Assembly: GCA_000467935.1 (NCBI GenBank)
Contig: KI259752.1
Span: 1-22,377 of the forward strand
Source of the DNA: Peptostreptococcaceae bacterium oral taxon 113 str. W5053
GTDB lineage: Bacteria > Bacillota > Clostridia > Tissierellales > Peptoniphilaceae
Direction: 5' to 3'
Length of the DNA: 22,377 nt
Below the pieces are notes generated by a model. That model ran no database searches. It saw only the letters and a program-made list of their open reading frames with translations, and was not told where the DNA came from. This document shows, in pieces, positions 14,527 through 21,299 of this stretch (its first letter is position 1; the number at the start of each line of letters is the position of its first letter). The position numbers and the translations under genes were made by a program.

Positions 14527-14615
14527 AAAAAGCAAGGCTTAAATTATGAACTGTCCTCCTTCAGTTAGATTCTTTCGGTCTAACTTTTGGGGGCAGTGCA
14601 AAGTCCTTGCTTTTT
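14527..14615. terminator. Bidirectional terminator with a nested palindrome
   Basis: The outer stem AAAAAGCAAGG (14527-14537) / CCTTGCTTTTT (14605-14615) has A/T tracts on both sides and can end both cdaR (plus) and the dehydrogenase operon (minus). Inside it is a second, independent 48-bp imperfect palindrome (14550-14597): ACTG...AGTTAGA (arm ending 14569), then TCTAACT...CAGT. Nested stems of this length are unusual for a simple terminator. Confidence 0.75.
14550..14597. repeat. 48-bp imperfect palindrome inside the terminator
   Basis: The left arm of about 20 bp (ACTGTCCTCC... to AGTTAGA) matches the complement of the right arm (TCTAACTTTTGGGGGCAGT) with a few mismatches and one gap; the centre is TTCTTTCGG. 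The arms, read inward as ACTGCCCCCAAAAGTTAGA, recall terminal repeats of IS3-type (IS150-like) elements. That likeness is from memory and untested. No target duplication is visible. Confidence 0.4.
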
Positions 14616-14641
14616 TATTTGGAGCTATTTTCAGACGAACA

Positions 14642-15556
14642 TCACGATTTTAAAAAGTTTTGGATTTTTTCAAGTACAATATCCAATCTGCGCATTAAAG
14701 CCTCTTCGGTATAGAAGGCAATATGAGGTGTGAGCAAGACATTGTCCAAAGACAAAAGAGGATGATCTTTTGATAGAGGCGGCTCACTATAGAAAACATC
14801 CAGCAATGCTGCCGCAAAGCGACGTTCTTTTAAAGCGTTAACCAAAGCCTCTTCATCTACAATCTTGCCTCGAGCCGCATTGACAAACAAAGCGTGTTTT
14901 TGGATAAGCGAGAGTTCTTTTTCTCCGATTAGACCTTGCGTTTCTTTGGTTGAGGGAAGATGCAAGGAGATGATATCGGCTTGAGACAAAACTTCTTCTT
15001 TTGTTTTCCATTCTACGCCGGAAATATCTTTGACGGAACGATTCCATGCGATAACCTTGCAACCGAAAGCCAGAGCTAAACGACAAACGGTACTCCCGAT
15101 AGCCCCGGTCCCCAAAACACCGAAAGTTTTCCCATAAAGTTCTGTGCCCGGCAGACTTTGTTTTTCACCTGCACGGGTAATTTGGTCATTTTGCGGAATT
15201 TGTCTTTTCCAAGTCAAAATCAAACCGAAAACCAATTCGGCTACAGCGACATTCGAGTAGCCTGCCGCATTGAGAACCGTGACGCCCCGCTTTTCCAAAT
15301 ATTCCACAGGAATATGATCCAAACCGGTAAAAGCGACGCTTAGAAGTTTGACCTTTTTCCAATGTTCGGCAACCTCTTGGGAAATAGGTTGATTGGCCAC
15401 GATGATAATGTCAGAATCCTTGCCCCTTTCCTTTAATTCTTCATCATTTCCTCTTTGCTCATAAAAGACCACTTCACTTTCCGGAAAAAAACTGCGGAAT
15501 TTACTTTCCAAGATTTCCTTTTTGACACCTAAAGATTCGATAACAGTGATTTTCAT
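14642..15556 (-). CDS. D-2-hydroxyacid dehydrogenase family protein
   Basis: NAD(P)-dependent reductase or dehydrogenase, 304 aa, typical for the short members of the D-isomer-specific family (phosphoglycerate, glycerate/hydroxypyruvate, formate or D-lactate dehydrogenases). The nucleotide fold is at about 95-275 with 'GVLGTGAIGS' (146-155). The catalytic Arg-Glu-His triad is R229 ('NAARGKIVD'), E258 ('YSEPPL') and H278 ('TPHIA'). After the second Rossmann strand it has 'AWNRS' instead of the Asp usual in NAD-specific members, which hints at NADP(H) (inference). The substrate is not readable. Its ATG overlaps the stop of a Thr/Ser-exporter subunit gene (ATGA), so it belongs to that operon; a hydroxypyruvate, glycerate or similar serine-linked acid is a reasonable guess only. 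Confidence 0.92.
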   Translation of the reverse strand: MKITVIESLGVKKEILESKFRSFFPESEVVFYEQRGNDEELKERGKDSDIIIVANQPISQEVAEHWKKVKLLSVAFTGLDHIPVEYLEKRGVTVLNAAGYSNVAVAELVFGLILTWKRQIPQNDQITRAGEKQSLPGTELYGKTFGVLGTGAIGSTVCRLALAFGCKVIAWNRSVKDISGVEWKTKEEVLSQADIISLHLPSTKETQGLIGEKELSLIQKHALFVNAARGKIVDEEALVNALKERRFAAALLDVFYSEPPLSKDHPLLSLDNVLLTPHIAFYTEEALMRRLDIVLEKIQNFLKS

Positions 15557-16026
15557 ATTTCCTCCTTTATATTTTCATGATTTTCTAAGACGGTAATAGG
15601 GGGTGTGGGGAAAAATAATTTACTGGTGGCCGATACACAAATAATTCCTAGGGCCAAGGCCAAGGCGATAAAGAAAGCCAAAACCCCTTCTTTGAGACCG
15701 GCTTCATATTTTCCACTCACCAAGTATTGAATAGTATAATAAATTCCAAACCCGGGTACCAAAGGGAGCATACCGGGGACGATATAAATACTTACCGGAT
15801 TTTTTTGAATACGAGCTAAAACCTCCGCCACTATGGAGATAACTAGTGCTGCTACAAAATTGGCAAAAATAACATTTAAACCTGCATTGGAAGTCATCCT
15901 ACAGGCGATCCACCCCAATGCTCCTGCAAAAGAGGCGGAGATGAGTGCAGCTTTTTTGACATTAAAGAACAGGCAAAAACCGAGAGTGGTGATAAAGGAG
16001 ATAACAAATTGCAAGAGATAGTTCAT
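15553..16026 (-). CDS. Threonine/serine exporter small subunit (ThrE_2 family)
   Basis: A 157-aa membrane protein with about five hydrophobic segments: N-terminal 'LLQFVISFITTLGFCLFF', 'GALGWIACRMTSNAG', 'IFANFVAALVISIVAEVLAR', the family region 'VPGMLPLVPGFGIYYTI', and a last segment near 118-140. It matches the ThrE_2 (DUF3815) half of split exporters, and its partner is encoded immediately upstream. The start is at 16026 (AAGGAGG seven bases away), overlapping the partner's stop by ATGA. The frame is open for another 113 codons upstream, but that stretch is antisense-like noise over the partner gene and is rejected. Direction and substrate of transport are inferred from the family. Confidence 0.9.
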   Translation of the reverse strand: MNYLLQFVISFITTLGFCLFFNVKKAALISASFAGALGWIACRMTSNAGLNVIFANFVAALVISIVAEVLARIQKNPVSIYIVPGMLPLVPGFGIYYTIQYLVSGKYEAGLKEGVLAFFIALALALGIICVSATSKLFFPTPPITVLENHENIKEEI

Positions 16027-16796
16027 AAAAAGCCTCCTTGAATCAAATGTAAAATGTTCATGACCAAGCCGACGCCGAAACTTAGAGCTACAATCAACAC
16101 GACAGATTCCACCATACGGGAAGTTCCGGAAATTAAATCGCCATACATAAAATCCCTGACCCCATTGGTAAACGGAATACCGGGTAAAAAGGGAAGCATG
16201 GCACCGATAATAATCATATCCGTATTTTGTCCAAAGCCTATCATAGTGAGCAAATTGCCGAAGATGGCGATTAAAACACCCAAGAGCAAGTGGAGCAAGA
16301 CGGAAAAGACTTTTTGATCTAAACGAAACATAATAATCATACAAAGAAAAGCCGTAATCATACAAGGCAAAAGGTCTTTGGGACTACTGCCGATCAGAAG
16401 TGAGAAAGCGCTGGAGCCGATGCTGCCTCCCAACGCCATGACATAGTTTTTGTATCCGGTGGCATTGACAATGGCATTTAAATCCTTCATAGCTTCATCA
16501 AAACTCATAGGAGTTTTCACAAAGCGACGGGAAAAATCATTAATCAGCATAATACGATATAAATCATTGCCTCGTTTTTTAATATTGCAAACATAAGAAG
16601 GACCGTTTTCCTCATCATTTCCAATGATAATCACTGTAGGAGAAACAAAAGCAGAGGCTTCAAAAAAACCCCTGGATGCGCAAATTCGATGTATAGTTTC
16701 TTCCGTACGCACGACTTCCGCACCGTTACGAATCAGTATTTCGCCGGCGGTCAAGGCAATACGAAAAATTTCTTCTTTTCTGAGTTGAGTACTCAT
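16023..16796 (-). CDS. Threonine/serine exporter large subunit (ThrE N-terminal type)
   Basis: A 257-aa member of the ThrE family (DUF1212). A cytosolic N-terminal domain of about 115 aa ('EILIRNGAEVVRTEETIHRI', 'FVSPTVIIIG') is followed by about five membrane segments. The family's best-conserved stretch is at 190-230: 'IIGAMLPFLPGIPFTNGVRD' and 'DLISGTSRMVES'. In Corynebacterium the single-chain ThrE exports L-threonine and L-serine. Here the function is split between this gene and the next, which overlap by ATGA. A GAGGTG site and a TATAAT box lie upstream. Export by this pair is a family-based inference. Confidence 0.92.
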   Translation of the reverse strand: MSTQLRKEEIFRIALTAGEILIRNGAEVVRTEETIHRICASRGFFEASAFVSPTVIIIGNDEENGPSYVCNIKKRGNDLYRIMLINDFSRRFVKTPMSFDEAMKDLNAIVNATGYKNYVMALGGSIGSSAFSLLIGSSPKDLLPCMITAFLCMIIMFRLDQKVFSVLLHLLLGVLIAIFGNLLTMIGFGQNTDMIIIGAMLPFLPGIPFTNGVRDFMYGDLISGTSRMVESVVLIVALSFGVGLVMNILHLIQGGFL

Positions 16797-16815
16797 ATCT
16801 TTTCACCTCAATTCT

Positions 16816-16821
16816 ATTATA
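16816..16821 (-). promoter_or_regulatory. -10 box of the thrE-type operon
   Basis: A perfect TATAAT on the minus strand 20 bases before the start codon. At 17 bases upstream only a weak -35 (TTTATT) is found, next to the T-tract of the preceding terminator. Confidence 0.5.
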
Positions 16822-16848
16822 CCGTGTTCTCAAAGGAAAATAAAATAA

Positions 16849-16878
16849 AAAAAGAACTTCTTTGAAGAAGAAGTTCTA
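16849..16878 (-). terminator. Terminator of the sppA-RDD operon
   Basis: On the minus strand AGAACTTC / GAAGTTCT with a nine-base spacer is followed by TTTTTTT; it overlaps the RDD stop codon. Confidence 0.85.
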
Positions 16879-17364
16879 TAGTTCAAAACGATGTTTAAAA
16901 AAGTTTTCCGTTAAAAACATTTTTTCCCGAATCACCGCCGTGTCACAAAGCATATCGCTAAGACTTTGATGTTTATCGGAGAAAGGCACAACAAGGTATA
17001 AAATCCAGAGAATTTTGTGCAAATACCTTAAACAAGCCTCTCGAATGAGAATCGTCGTCCAAGTTAAATTTTCTTCTTTTAGCGATACGATTCGAAGTCC
17101 GCAAATGATTTTACCCAAGCTTTGTCCTTGAGTCCATTTGGCAGCTAAGACAAAATAAGTCAAGAAAATTACCAAACGAAGAAAAGTATAAACGGAAGGG
17201 AAGGAAGCGTTCATATCCAAATTCAATACCACCGCAACAGGATTGATAATAATCTTACCAAGCGCATGAGCTATCACCACATCAATGATATAGGCGAGAA
17301 AGCGAATCCAAAATCCGGCAAAAAACATTGTGGGATAAGAATTATAATTACGTTTCTCTTCCAT
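16876..17364 (-). CDS. RDD family membrane protein
   Basis: A 162-aa membrane protein with the RDD pattern: 'AGFWIRFLAYIIDVVIAH' (the Arg and Asp of the first helix, about 16-33), a second helix near 58-76, and 'GQSLGKIICGLRIV' (about 80-93) after it. 'REACLRYLHKILWILYLVVPF' and the closing 'HQSLSDMLCDTAVI' are also typical. The function of most RDD proteins is unknown; some are linked to transport or stress. It begins two bases after the sppA stop with its GGAGG site inside the sppA end, so the two are one operon, an association with envelope upkeep. Confidence 0.9.
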   Translation of the reverse strand: MEEKRNYNSYPTMFFAGFWIRFLAYIIDVVIAHALGKIIINPVAVVLNLDMNASFPSVYTFLRLVIFLTYFVLAAKWTQGQSLGKIICGLRIVSLKEENLTWTTILIREACLRYLHKILWILYLVVPFSDKHQSLSDMLCDTAVIREKMFLTENFFKHRFEL

Positions 17365-17366
17365 GA

Positions 17367-18389
17367 TTACATTCCTCCGTAGTAATACATCAATACAGGA
17401 GCGCTTTGAATCGGAAATTTGTTCAAAAGTTCTGTAATTTCAGAAGTTTTTGAACCGAGTGGAAGCTTTTTCAACCATTGATCCAAAAGGGTGCCTGCCG
17501 GATTGTATTCAAAGACCTGTGCATTATTTAAAAGAGAATCCGAAGCCTTTAAAGCTGCCAGAGCATCTTCTTTAAACCCCAATTCGTCCACTAAACCGAC
17601 CTCTTTTGCCTGTGCGCCGTCGTAAATTCGACCGTCCGCCAATTTGCGAAGCTTTTCTTTATCAATACCTCGACCTTTAACGATGACATCCAAGAAACGT
17701 TCGTAGGAATTGTCAATCATTTTTTGCATGATTTTTTGTTCTTCCTGTGTCATTTCTCTGGAAGTGGACATTATATCCTTATGAGTTCCGCTTTTAAAGA
17801 CCATCTCTTTAATCCCGAATTTCTCATAAAGGCCGGACAAATTGGTTCCTTTGATAATCACACCGATGGAACCGGTAATGGTATCCGGAGTGGCAAAAAT
17901 CTTTTGTGCCGGAGCACTGACATAATATCCGCCGCTGGCTGCCATGTTTTGCATGGAAACATAAAGGGGAATCTCTTTGTCCCGGATAATAGCTTCCAAA
18001 GTGCGATGAATTTCGGCACTCTCATAAACACCGCCTCCCGGTGAATTCACTACTAGAAGCACGGCTTGTACGGTAGGATCATTATAAATTTGATGAAGTT
18101 CGTTCATAAATAAGTCGTGATTATAGGTACTGCCGCTTAAAATGGAAGTGGAAGACTGAGCGGAGATAACACCGTTTAAATGGATGACGGCAATTCGTAC
18201 GGAAGGGTTTCCCATTTCCAATACATTTTCATTCATTTTTTCAAATACGGAAGTAAAATTTTTTGTAAAAGAGTTTACAATTTTTTGATCCTGCTCCCGG
18301 TTGATTTTGCTTTTCAAGCTTCCCGATCCGAAGGATAAAATCAAAACAACAACAGCTAAAACAACTGCGACCCAACGCTTTGTATTCAT
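17367..18389 (-). CDS. sppA: Signal peptide peptidase SppA (S49 family)
   Basis: Membrane-anchored serine protease, 340 aa, of the short Gram-positive type; it degrades signal peptides left in the membrane and has been linked to antimicrobial peptide resistance. One N-terminal membrane segment (about 6-21) precedes an extracytoplasmic S49 domain. The Ser/Lys dyad is S152 in 'AASGGYY' and K204 in 'SGTHKDIMS', in line with S147/K199 of B. subtilis SppA. 'NSPGGGVYES' and 'ITGSIGVI' are further family marks. The ATG at 18389 has a GAAAGGAG site; 56 further open codons upstream reach across the divergent promoter and are rejected. The last residues are 'APVLMYYYGGM', and an RDD gene follows. Confidence 0.95.
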   Translation of the reverse strand: MNTKRWVAVVLAVVVLILSFGSGSLKSKINREQDQKIVNSFTKNFTSVFEKMNENVLEMGNPSVRIAVIHLNGVISAQSSTSILSGSTYNHDLFMNELHQIYNDPTVQAVLLVVNSPGGGVYESAEIHRTLEAIIRDKEIPLYVSMQNMAASGGYYVSAPAQKIFATPDTITGSIGVIIKGTNLSGLYEKFGIKEMVFKSGTHKDIMSTSREMTQEEQKIMQKMIDNSYERFLDVIVKGRGIDKEKLRKLADGRIYDGAQAKEVGLVDELGFKEDALAALKASDSLLNNAQVFEYNPAGTLLDQWLKKLPLGSKTSEITELLNKFPIQSAPVLMYYYGGM

Positions 18390-18454
18390 AAAAAGATCTC
18401 CTTTCTTGATGACTTCACTCATTTTATCATAGTTAGCCTTTGGAGGAAAGAGAA

Positions 18455-18486
18455 TTGACAGTTTAAAAAACTTTTCAGTATACTGA
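18455..18486 (+). promoter_or_regulatory. Promoter of the metalloprotease lipoprotein with a palindrome on -10
   Basis: A perfect TTGACA (18455-18460), an 18-base spacer and TATACT (18479-18484). The -10 lies within the perfect 12-bp palindrome TCAGTATACTGA (18475-18486), a candidate operator. The divergent sppA gene has only a TATGAT-like -10 (18426-18431) on the other strand. Confidence 0.7.
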
Positions 18487-18507
18487 TAGTCATAGAAGGA
18501 GGCAGCT

Positions 18508-19872
18508 ATGAAAAAAATAATTGCACTGATATTGATATTAATCCTGGCTTCCTGCACTTTTTCAAAGAATGAAAGAATCCCTCTTCAAATGAAAGAAAAT
18601 TTTCAGAAAGTCGGGGAAGACAGTAGTGCGTGGAAAATTCAGGAACGGGAAAATCTTTTAGAGACGGAGGCTTTGTTGGGCATATTAAAAGACGAAGTCA
18701 GCAAAGAACAAAGGGAAGAACTCTACAAATTGGTTCAGGAAAAAAATGCGCAACGAAGGATAAGAGAAAATAAAAAAAGTATGGACGTTTCCAATAAAGA
18801 AGATAAAATCACGCAGAAGATTCATGAACTTTTGAATCAATGGACCGATGATATTTTGGGAACTTTACCGCCTCAGTGCTTTATCAATCATTTTGAAACC
18901 GGACGTCAAGAAGTTTTAAACCGTGTGAAAGAAAATATATCTCAAAAAGACGGGAAAAAATTGGATAAACTTTTTCATGAATTAAAGGAAATGAGACAGC
19001 AGGAAGAATATAATTTTTTGCGAGAAGATGAAATCATGGATGAATTTGTAAAAATTTTGTCATCTTATCCGGAATTGGACGGAGAACAAATTCTATATTC
19101 TATTTGGGGAAATGAAGAAACTTTAGCCGTCTTTGACGTGAAAAACGGACAACTTGAAAGAGTGGAAGGCAAGAGGGTTGGCTTGGATTTCGTCGATGAA
19201 CAAAAACATCAAGAAGCAAAAAAATATTGGGAAAGCGTAAAACAAATTTTACCGGAAAGTGCATGGCAACGTTTTGAACGATTTGTCGTCATGAGTGACG
19301 GTCTTTATGGAACCTTTGCCTATGTGGATACCATGGACAAAAAAGGTGTTCACTGGAAATTGGCACTGGACGGAAAAGATTTGGAGGATGAAGCCGAAAG
19401 CATCTACACCTTAATTCATGAGTTTGCTCATGTGTTTTCTTTGGATTCCACTCAAGTTGAATATGACTGGGAAGGATTTGCACCGCGAAGTATCTTTTGG
19501 GATGATGAAGTAAAAGCTAAACAGGACTCCTATCTTAATGCTTTCTATAAAGCTTTTTGGGAGCGAATCGTTGAAGATAATTTTTATGACGATGAACATT
19601 TACGCTTCTATCTGCGTCATCATCATGAATTTGTAACCGCCTATGCGGCTACAAACCCGGCGGAAGACTTTGCTGAAAGCTTTGCCTTTTATGTACTTTC
19701 AGGAGAATCGAAACACCCGATGATTCAGAAAAAAATGGACTTTTTTAAAGCCTATTCGGAGCTCGAACGATTAAAAGAAGATATTTTAAAAACCTTAGGG
19801 AAAAATCATTTTGTTGTTGAGCATAGAGACTCTGAATTTACATATTGGGAAAGTCTATTGAGTAAAAAATAA
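18508..19872 (+). CDS. Putative zinc-dependent metalloprotease lipoprotein
   Basis: A 454-aa exported lipoprotein: 'MKKIIALILILILASC' is a lipoprotein signal with lipobox LASC, lipidated Cys at 16. Residues about 25-190 are charged and mostly helical. The C-terminal half holds a zincin-like site: HEFAH (304-308, the HExxH zinc motif) followed about 80 residues later by 'AEDFAESFAFYVLSG' (385-399), whose E386 or E390 could be the third zinc ligand, as in gluzincin-like families. I cannot name the family, and the substrate is unknown. It has a strong own promoter and a GGAGG site. It is transcribed towards an aminopeptidase gene and away from sppA. A role on the outer face of the membrane follows from the lipobox. 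Confidence 0.82.
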   Translation: MKKIIALILILILASCTFSKNERIPLQMKENFQKVGEDSSAWKIQERENLLETEALLGILKDEVSKEQREELYKLVQEKNAQRRIRENKKSMDVSNKEDKITQKIHELLNQWTDDILGTLPPQCFINHFETGRQEVLNRVKENISQKDGKKLDKLFHELKEMRQQEEYNFLREDEIMDEFVKILSSYPELDGEQILYSIWGNEETLAVFDVKNGQLERVEGKRVGLDFVDEQKHQEAKKYWESVKQILPESAWQRFERFVVMSDGLYGTFAYVDTMDKKGVHWKLALDGKDLEDEAESIYTLIHEFAHVFSLDSTQVEYDWEGFAPRSIFWDDEVKAKQDSYLNAFYKAFWERIVEDNFYDDEHLRFYLRHHHEFVTAYAATNPAEDFAESFAFYVLSGESKHPMIQKKMDFFKAYSELERLKEDILKTLGKNHFVVEHRDSEFTYWESLLSKK

Positions 19873-19881
19873 ATTCTAATC

Positions 19882-19955
19882 AAAAAAGCCCAAGGCGCTA
19901 CTGAACTTGTCCGCTTTGTGTTGACAAGTTCAGGGAGACACCTTGAGCTTTTTTT
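19882..19955. terminator. Bidirectional terminator with an inner perfect hairpin
   Basis: An outer 14-bp stem with one mismatch (AAAAAAGCCCAAGG, 19882-19895, with CCTTGAGCTTTTTT, 19941-19954) encloses an 11-bp perfect hairpin, CTGAACTTGTC (19901-19911) / GACAAGTTCAG (19923-19933). It serves the converging metalloprotease and aminopeptidase genes. The layout repeats that of 14527-14615. Confidence 0.8.
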
Positions 19956-21210
19956 ATTGGAAGAAGGTTTCAAACACTTTTTCCATAGATAAAAAATCAT
20001 CCCCGTGCATCAACTCTCTGCAAGAATGCATAGCCAGCATCGGTGCACCCACATCCACACTGGGAATCATCAGATGACTTGCCGTAATGGGACTGATGGT
20101 ACCGCCTCCCCGACGATTGGATGCATTATAAAAAACTTGACAGGGAACTTTTGCTTCGTCGCATAAAGTCTTAAAAAAAGCGGAGCTGCCTGCCGTAGTG
20201 GTATAGGATTTTCGGGCACTGTGTTTAATCACTGGACCTTGCCCCATTTTGGGACGATAAAGCGGATCTCCAACCTCTTCGTGATTGGGATGATGCCCAT
20301 GCGCCATATCCGCACTAATTAAAAAAGAATTAGAACACAAAAGGGCGAAAGCTTCTCTGGAATTAAGTTCTTCCGATGAAAGAATTCGCTCCAAAATTTC
20401 TTTTAACAACACACTGTCCGCACCGCTTTGCGTGGAACTTCCGATTTCTTCGTGATCCCAAGCAATGATCATACTGTTTTTTTCTATAGAAGCGGTAAGA
20501 ATTGCCAGCATAGAGGCATAAGCCATAGCCAAATTATCCAAACGGGGAGATTGAAGATATTCTTCTTTTTCGCCCATAAGAACCGGACCTTGAATATCAT
20601 AAAGGAACAAATCCCCATCCAAAATATGTTGTTCTTCCACCTGTAATTTTCGTGCCAATAAAGTGCGAAGACTTCTATCCTCGGTCAACAGCAGAGGAAG
20701 TTCTTTTTGTGGATTGATTTCATAACCTTTATTCACCTCTCGGTTCATATGGATTGCCAAATTGGGAAACAGTGCTAAAGGTTCTTCGAAATGCACAATT
20801 TGCTCACGGATTTGACTTTGCTTACAAAGAAACACACGACCGCTCAGAGAAAGGGGACGATCAAACCAAGTGTTTAAGATAGGCCCTCCATAGACTTCCG
20901 TATTCAGACGAACATCCTCATCCTTGACAAGAAGCTCCATTCCCTTCACCTGAAAACCGGGACTGTCCGTATGACTTCCGATAATAGAAAAACCCTTGGA
21001 CAAATCCGCCCCCAGTCGAAAAGCGACAAGTGCCCCCTCATATCGCAACACATAAGCCTTTCCTCTTTGAAGATTCCAAGATTTACGATAATCCAGTTCG
21101 ACAAAATCCTTTTGAACTAATTCTTTCTTCATATGTTCCGCCGCGGTAAAGGAAGAGCCGCATTGCTTCAAAAAACGGATAAAACTCTTTAACTTCTCAC
21201 GATTCATCAT
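19954..21210 (-). CDS. M18 family metallo-aminopeptidase
   Basis: Cytosolic zinc aminopeptidase, 418 aa, normal for bacterial M18 enzymes, which form large tetrahedral complexes and remove N-terminal residues (often Asp/Glu or hydrophobic) from peptides. The metal site is complete: H80 with D82 in 'GSHTDSPG', D225 in 'SPRLDNLAMA', the E254/E255 pair in 'WDHEEIGS', D301 in 'SADMAHGHHPN', and H395 in 'AMHSCRELMHGDD'. The start is at 21210 with AAAGG seven bases away; a second ATG directly follows and is also possible. An extended -10 (TGCTATAAT) lies upstream. It fits peptide recycling in an amino-acid-fermenting cell (inference). Confidence 0.95.
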   Translation of the reverse strand: MMNREKLKSFIRFLKQCGSSFTAAEHMKKELVQKDFVELDYRKSWNLQRGKAYVLRYEGALVAFRLGADLSKGFSIIGSHTDSPGFQVKGMELLVKDEDVRLNTEVYGGPILNTWFDRPLSLSGRVFLCKQSQIREQIVHFEEPLALFPNLAIHMNREVNKGYEINPQKELPLLLTEDRSLRTLLARKLQVEEQHILDGDLFLYDIQGPVLMGEKEEYLQSPRLDNLAMAYASMLAILTASIEKNSMIIAWDHEEIGSSTQSGADSVLLKEILERILSSEELNSREAFALLCSNSFLISADMAHGHHPNHEEVGDPLYRPKMGQGPVIKHSARKSYTTTAGSSAFFKTLCDEAKVPCQVFYNASNRRGGGTISPITASHLMIPSVDVGAPMLAMHSCRELMHGDDFLSMEKVFETFFQ

Positions 21211-21229
21211 ACATCATCCTTTCCCTGTC

Positions 21230-21235
21230 ATTATA
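21230..21235 (-). promoter_or_regulatory. Extended -10 of the M18 aminopeptidase gene
   Basis: On the minus strand TGC precedes a perfect TATAAT. The -35 at 17 bases (TGGTAG) is weak, as is common with extended -10 promoters. Confidence 0.55.
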
Positions 21236-21277
21236 GCACTGAGCCTTTTTCTCTACCAGCCTCTTTGGTTCATATGA

Positions 21278-21283
21278 TATACT
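21278..21283 (+). promoter_or_regulatory. Extended -10 of the UPF0104-type gene
   Basis: TGA then TATACT, 16 bases before the start codon, which leaves a very short leader. No clear -35. Confidence 0.45.
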
Positions 21284-21299
21284 ATGTACGGAGGGCATT

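Noticed and set aside
16027..16365. Longer N-terminus for the ThrE_2 gene (113 extra codons)
   Set aside because: The stretch is antisense to nothing useful and overlaps the partner ThrE gene in another frame; its composition is unlike a protein, and a good ribosome binding site with ATG at 16026 explains the start.
18390..18557. Longer N-terminus for SppA (56 extra codons)
   Set aside because: It runs across the divergent promoter of the metalloprotease gene; the ATG at 18389 has a strong site and is followed by a normal signal anchor.
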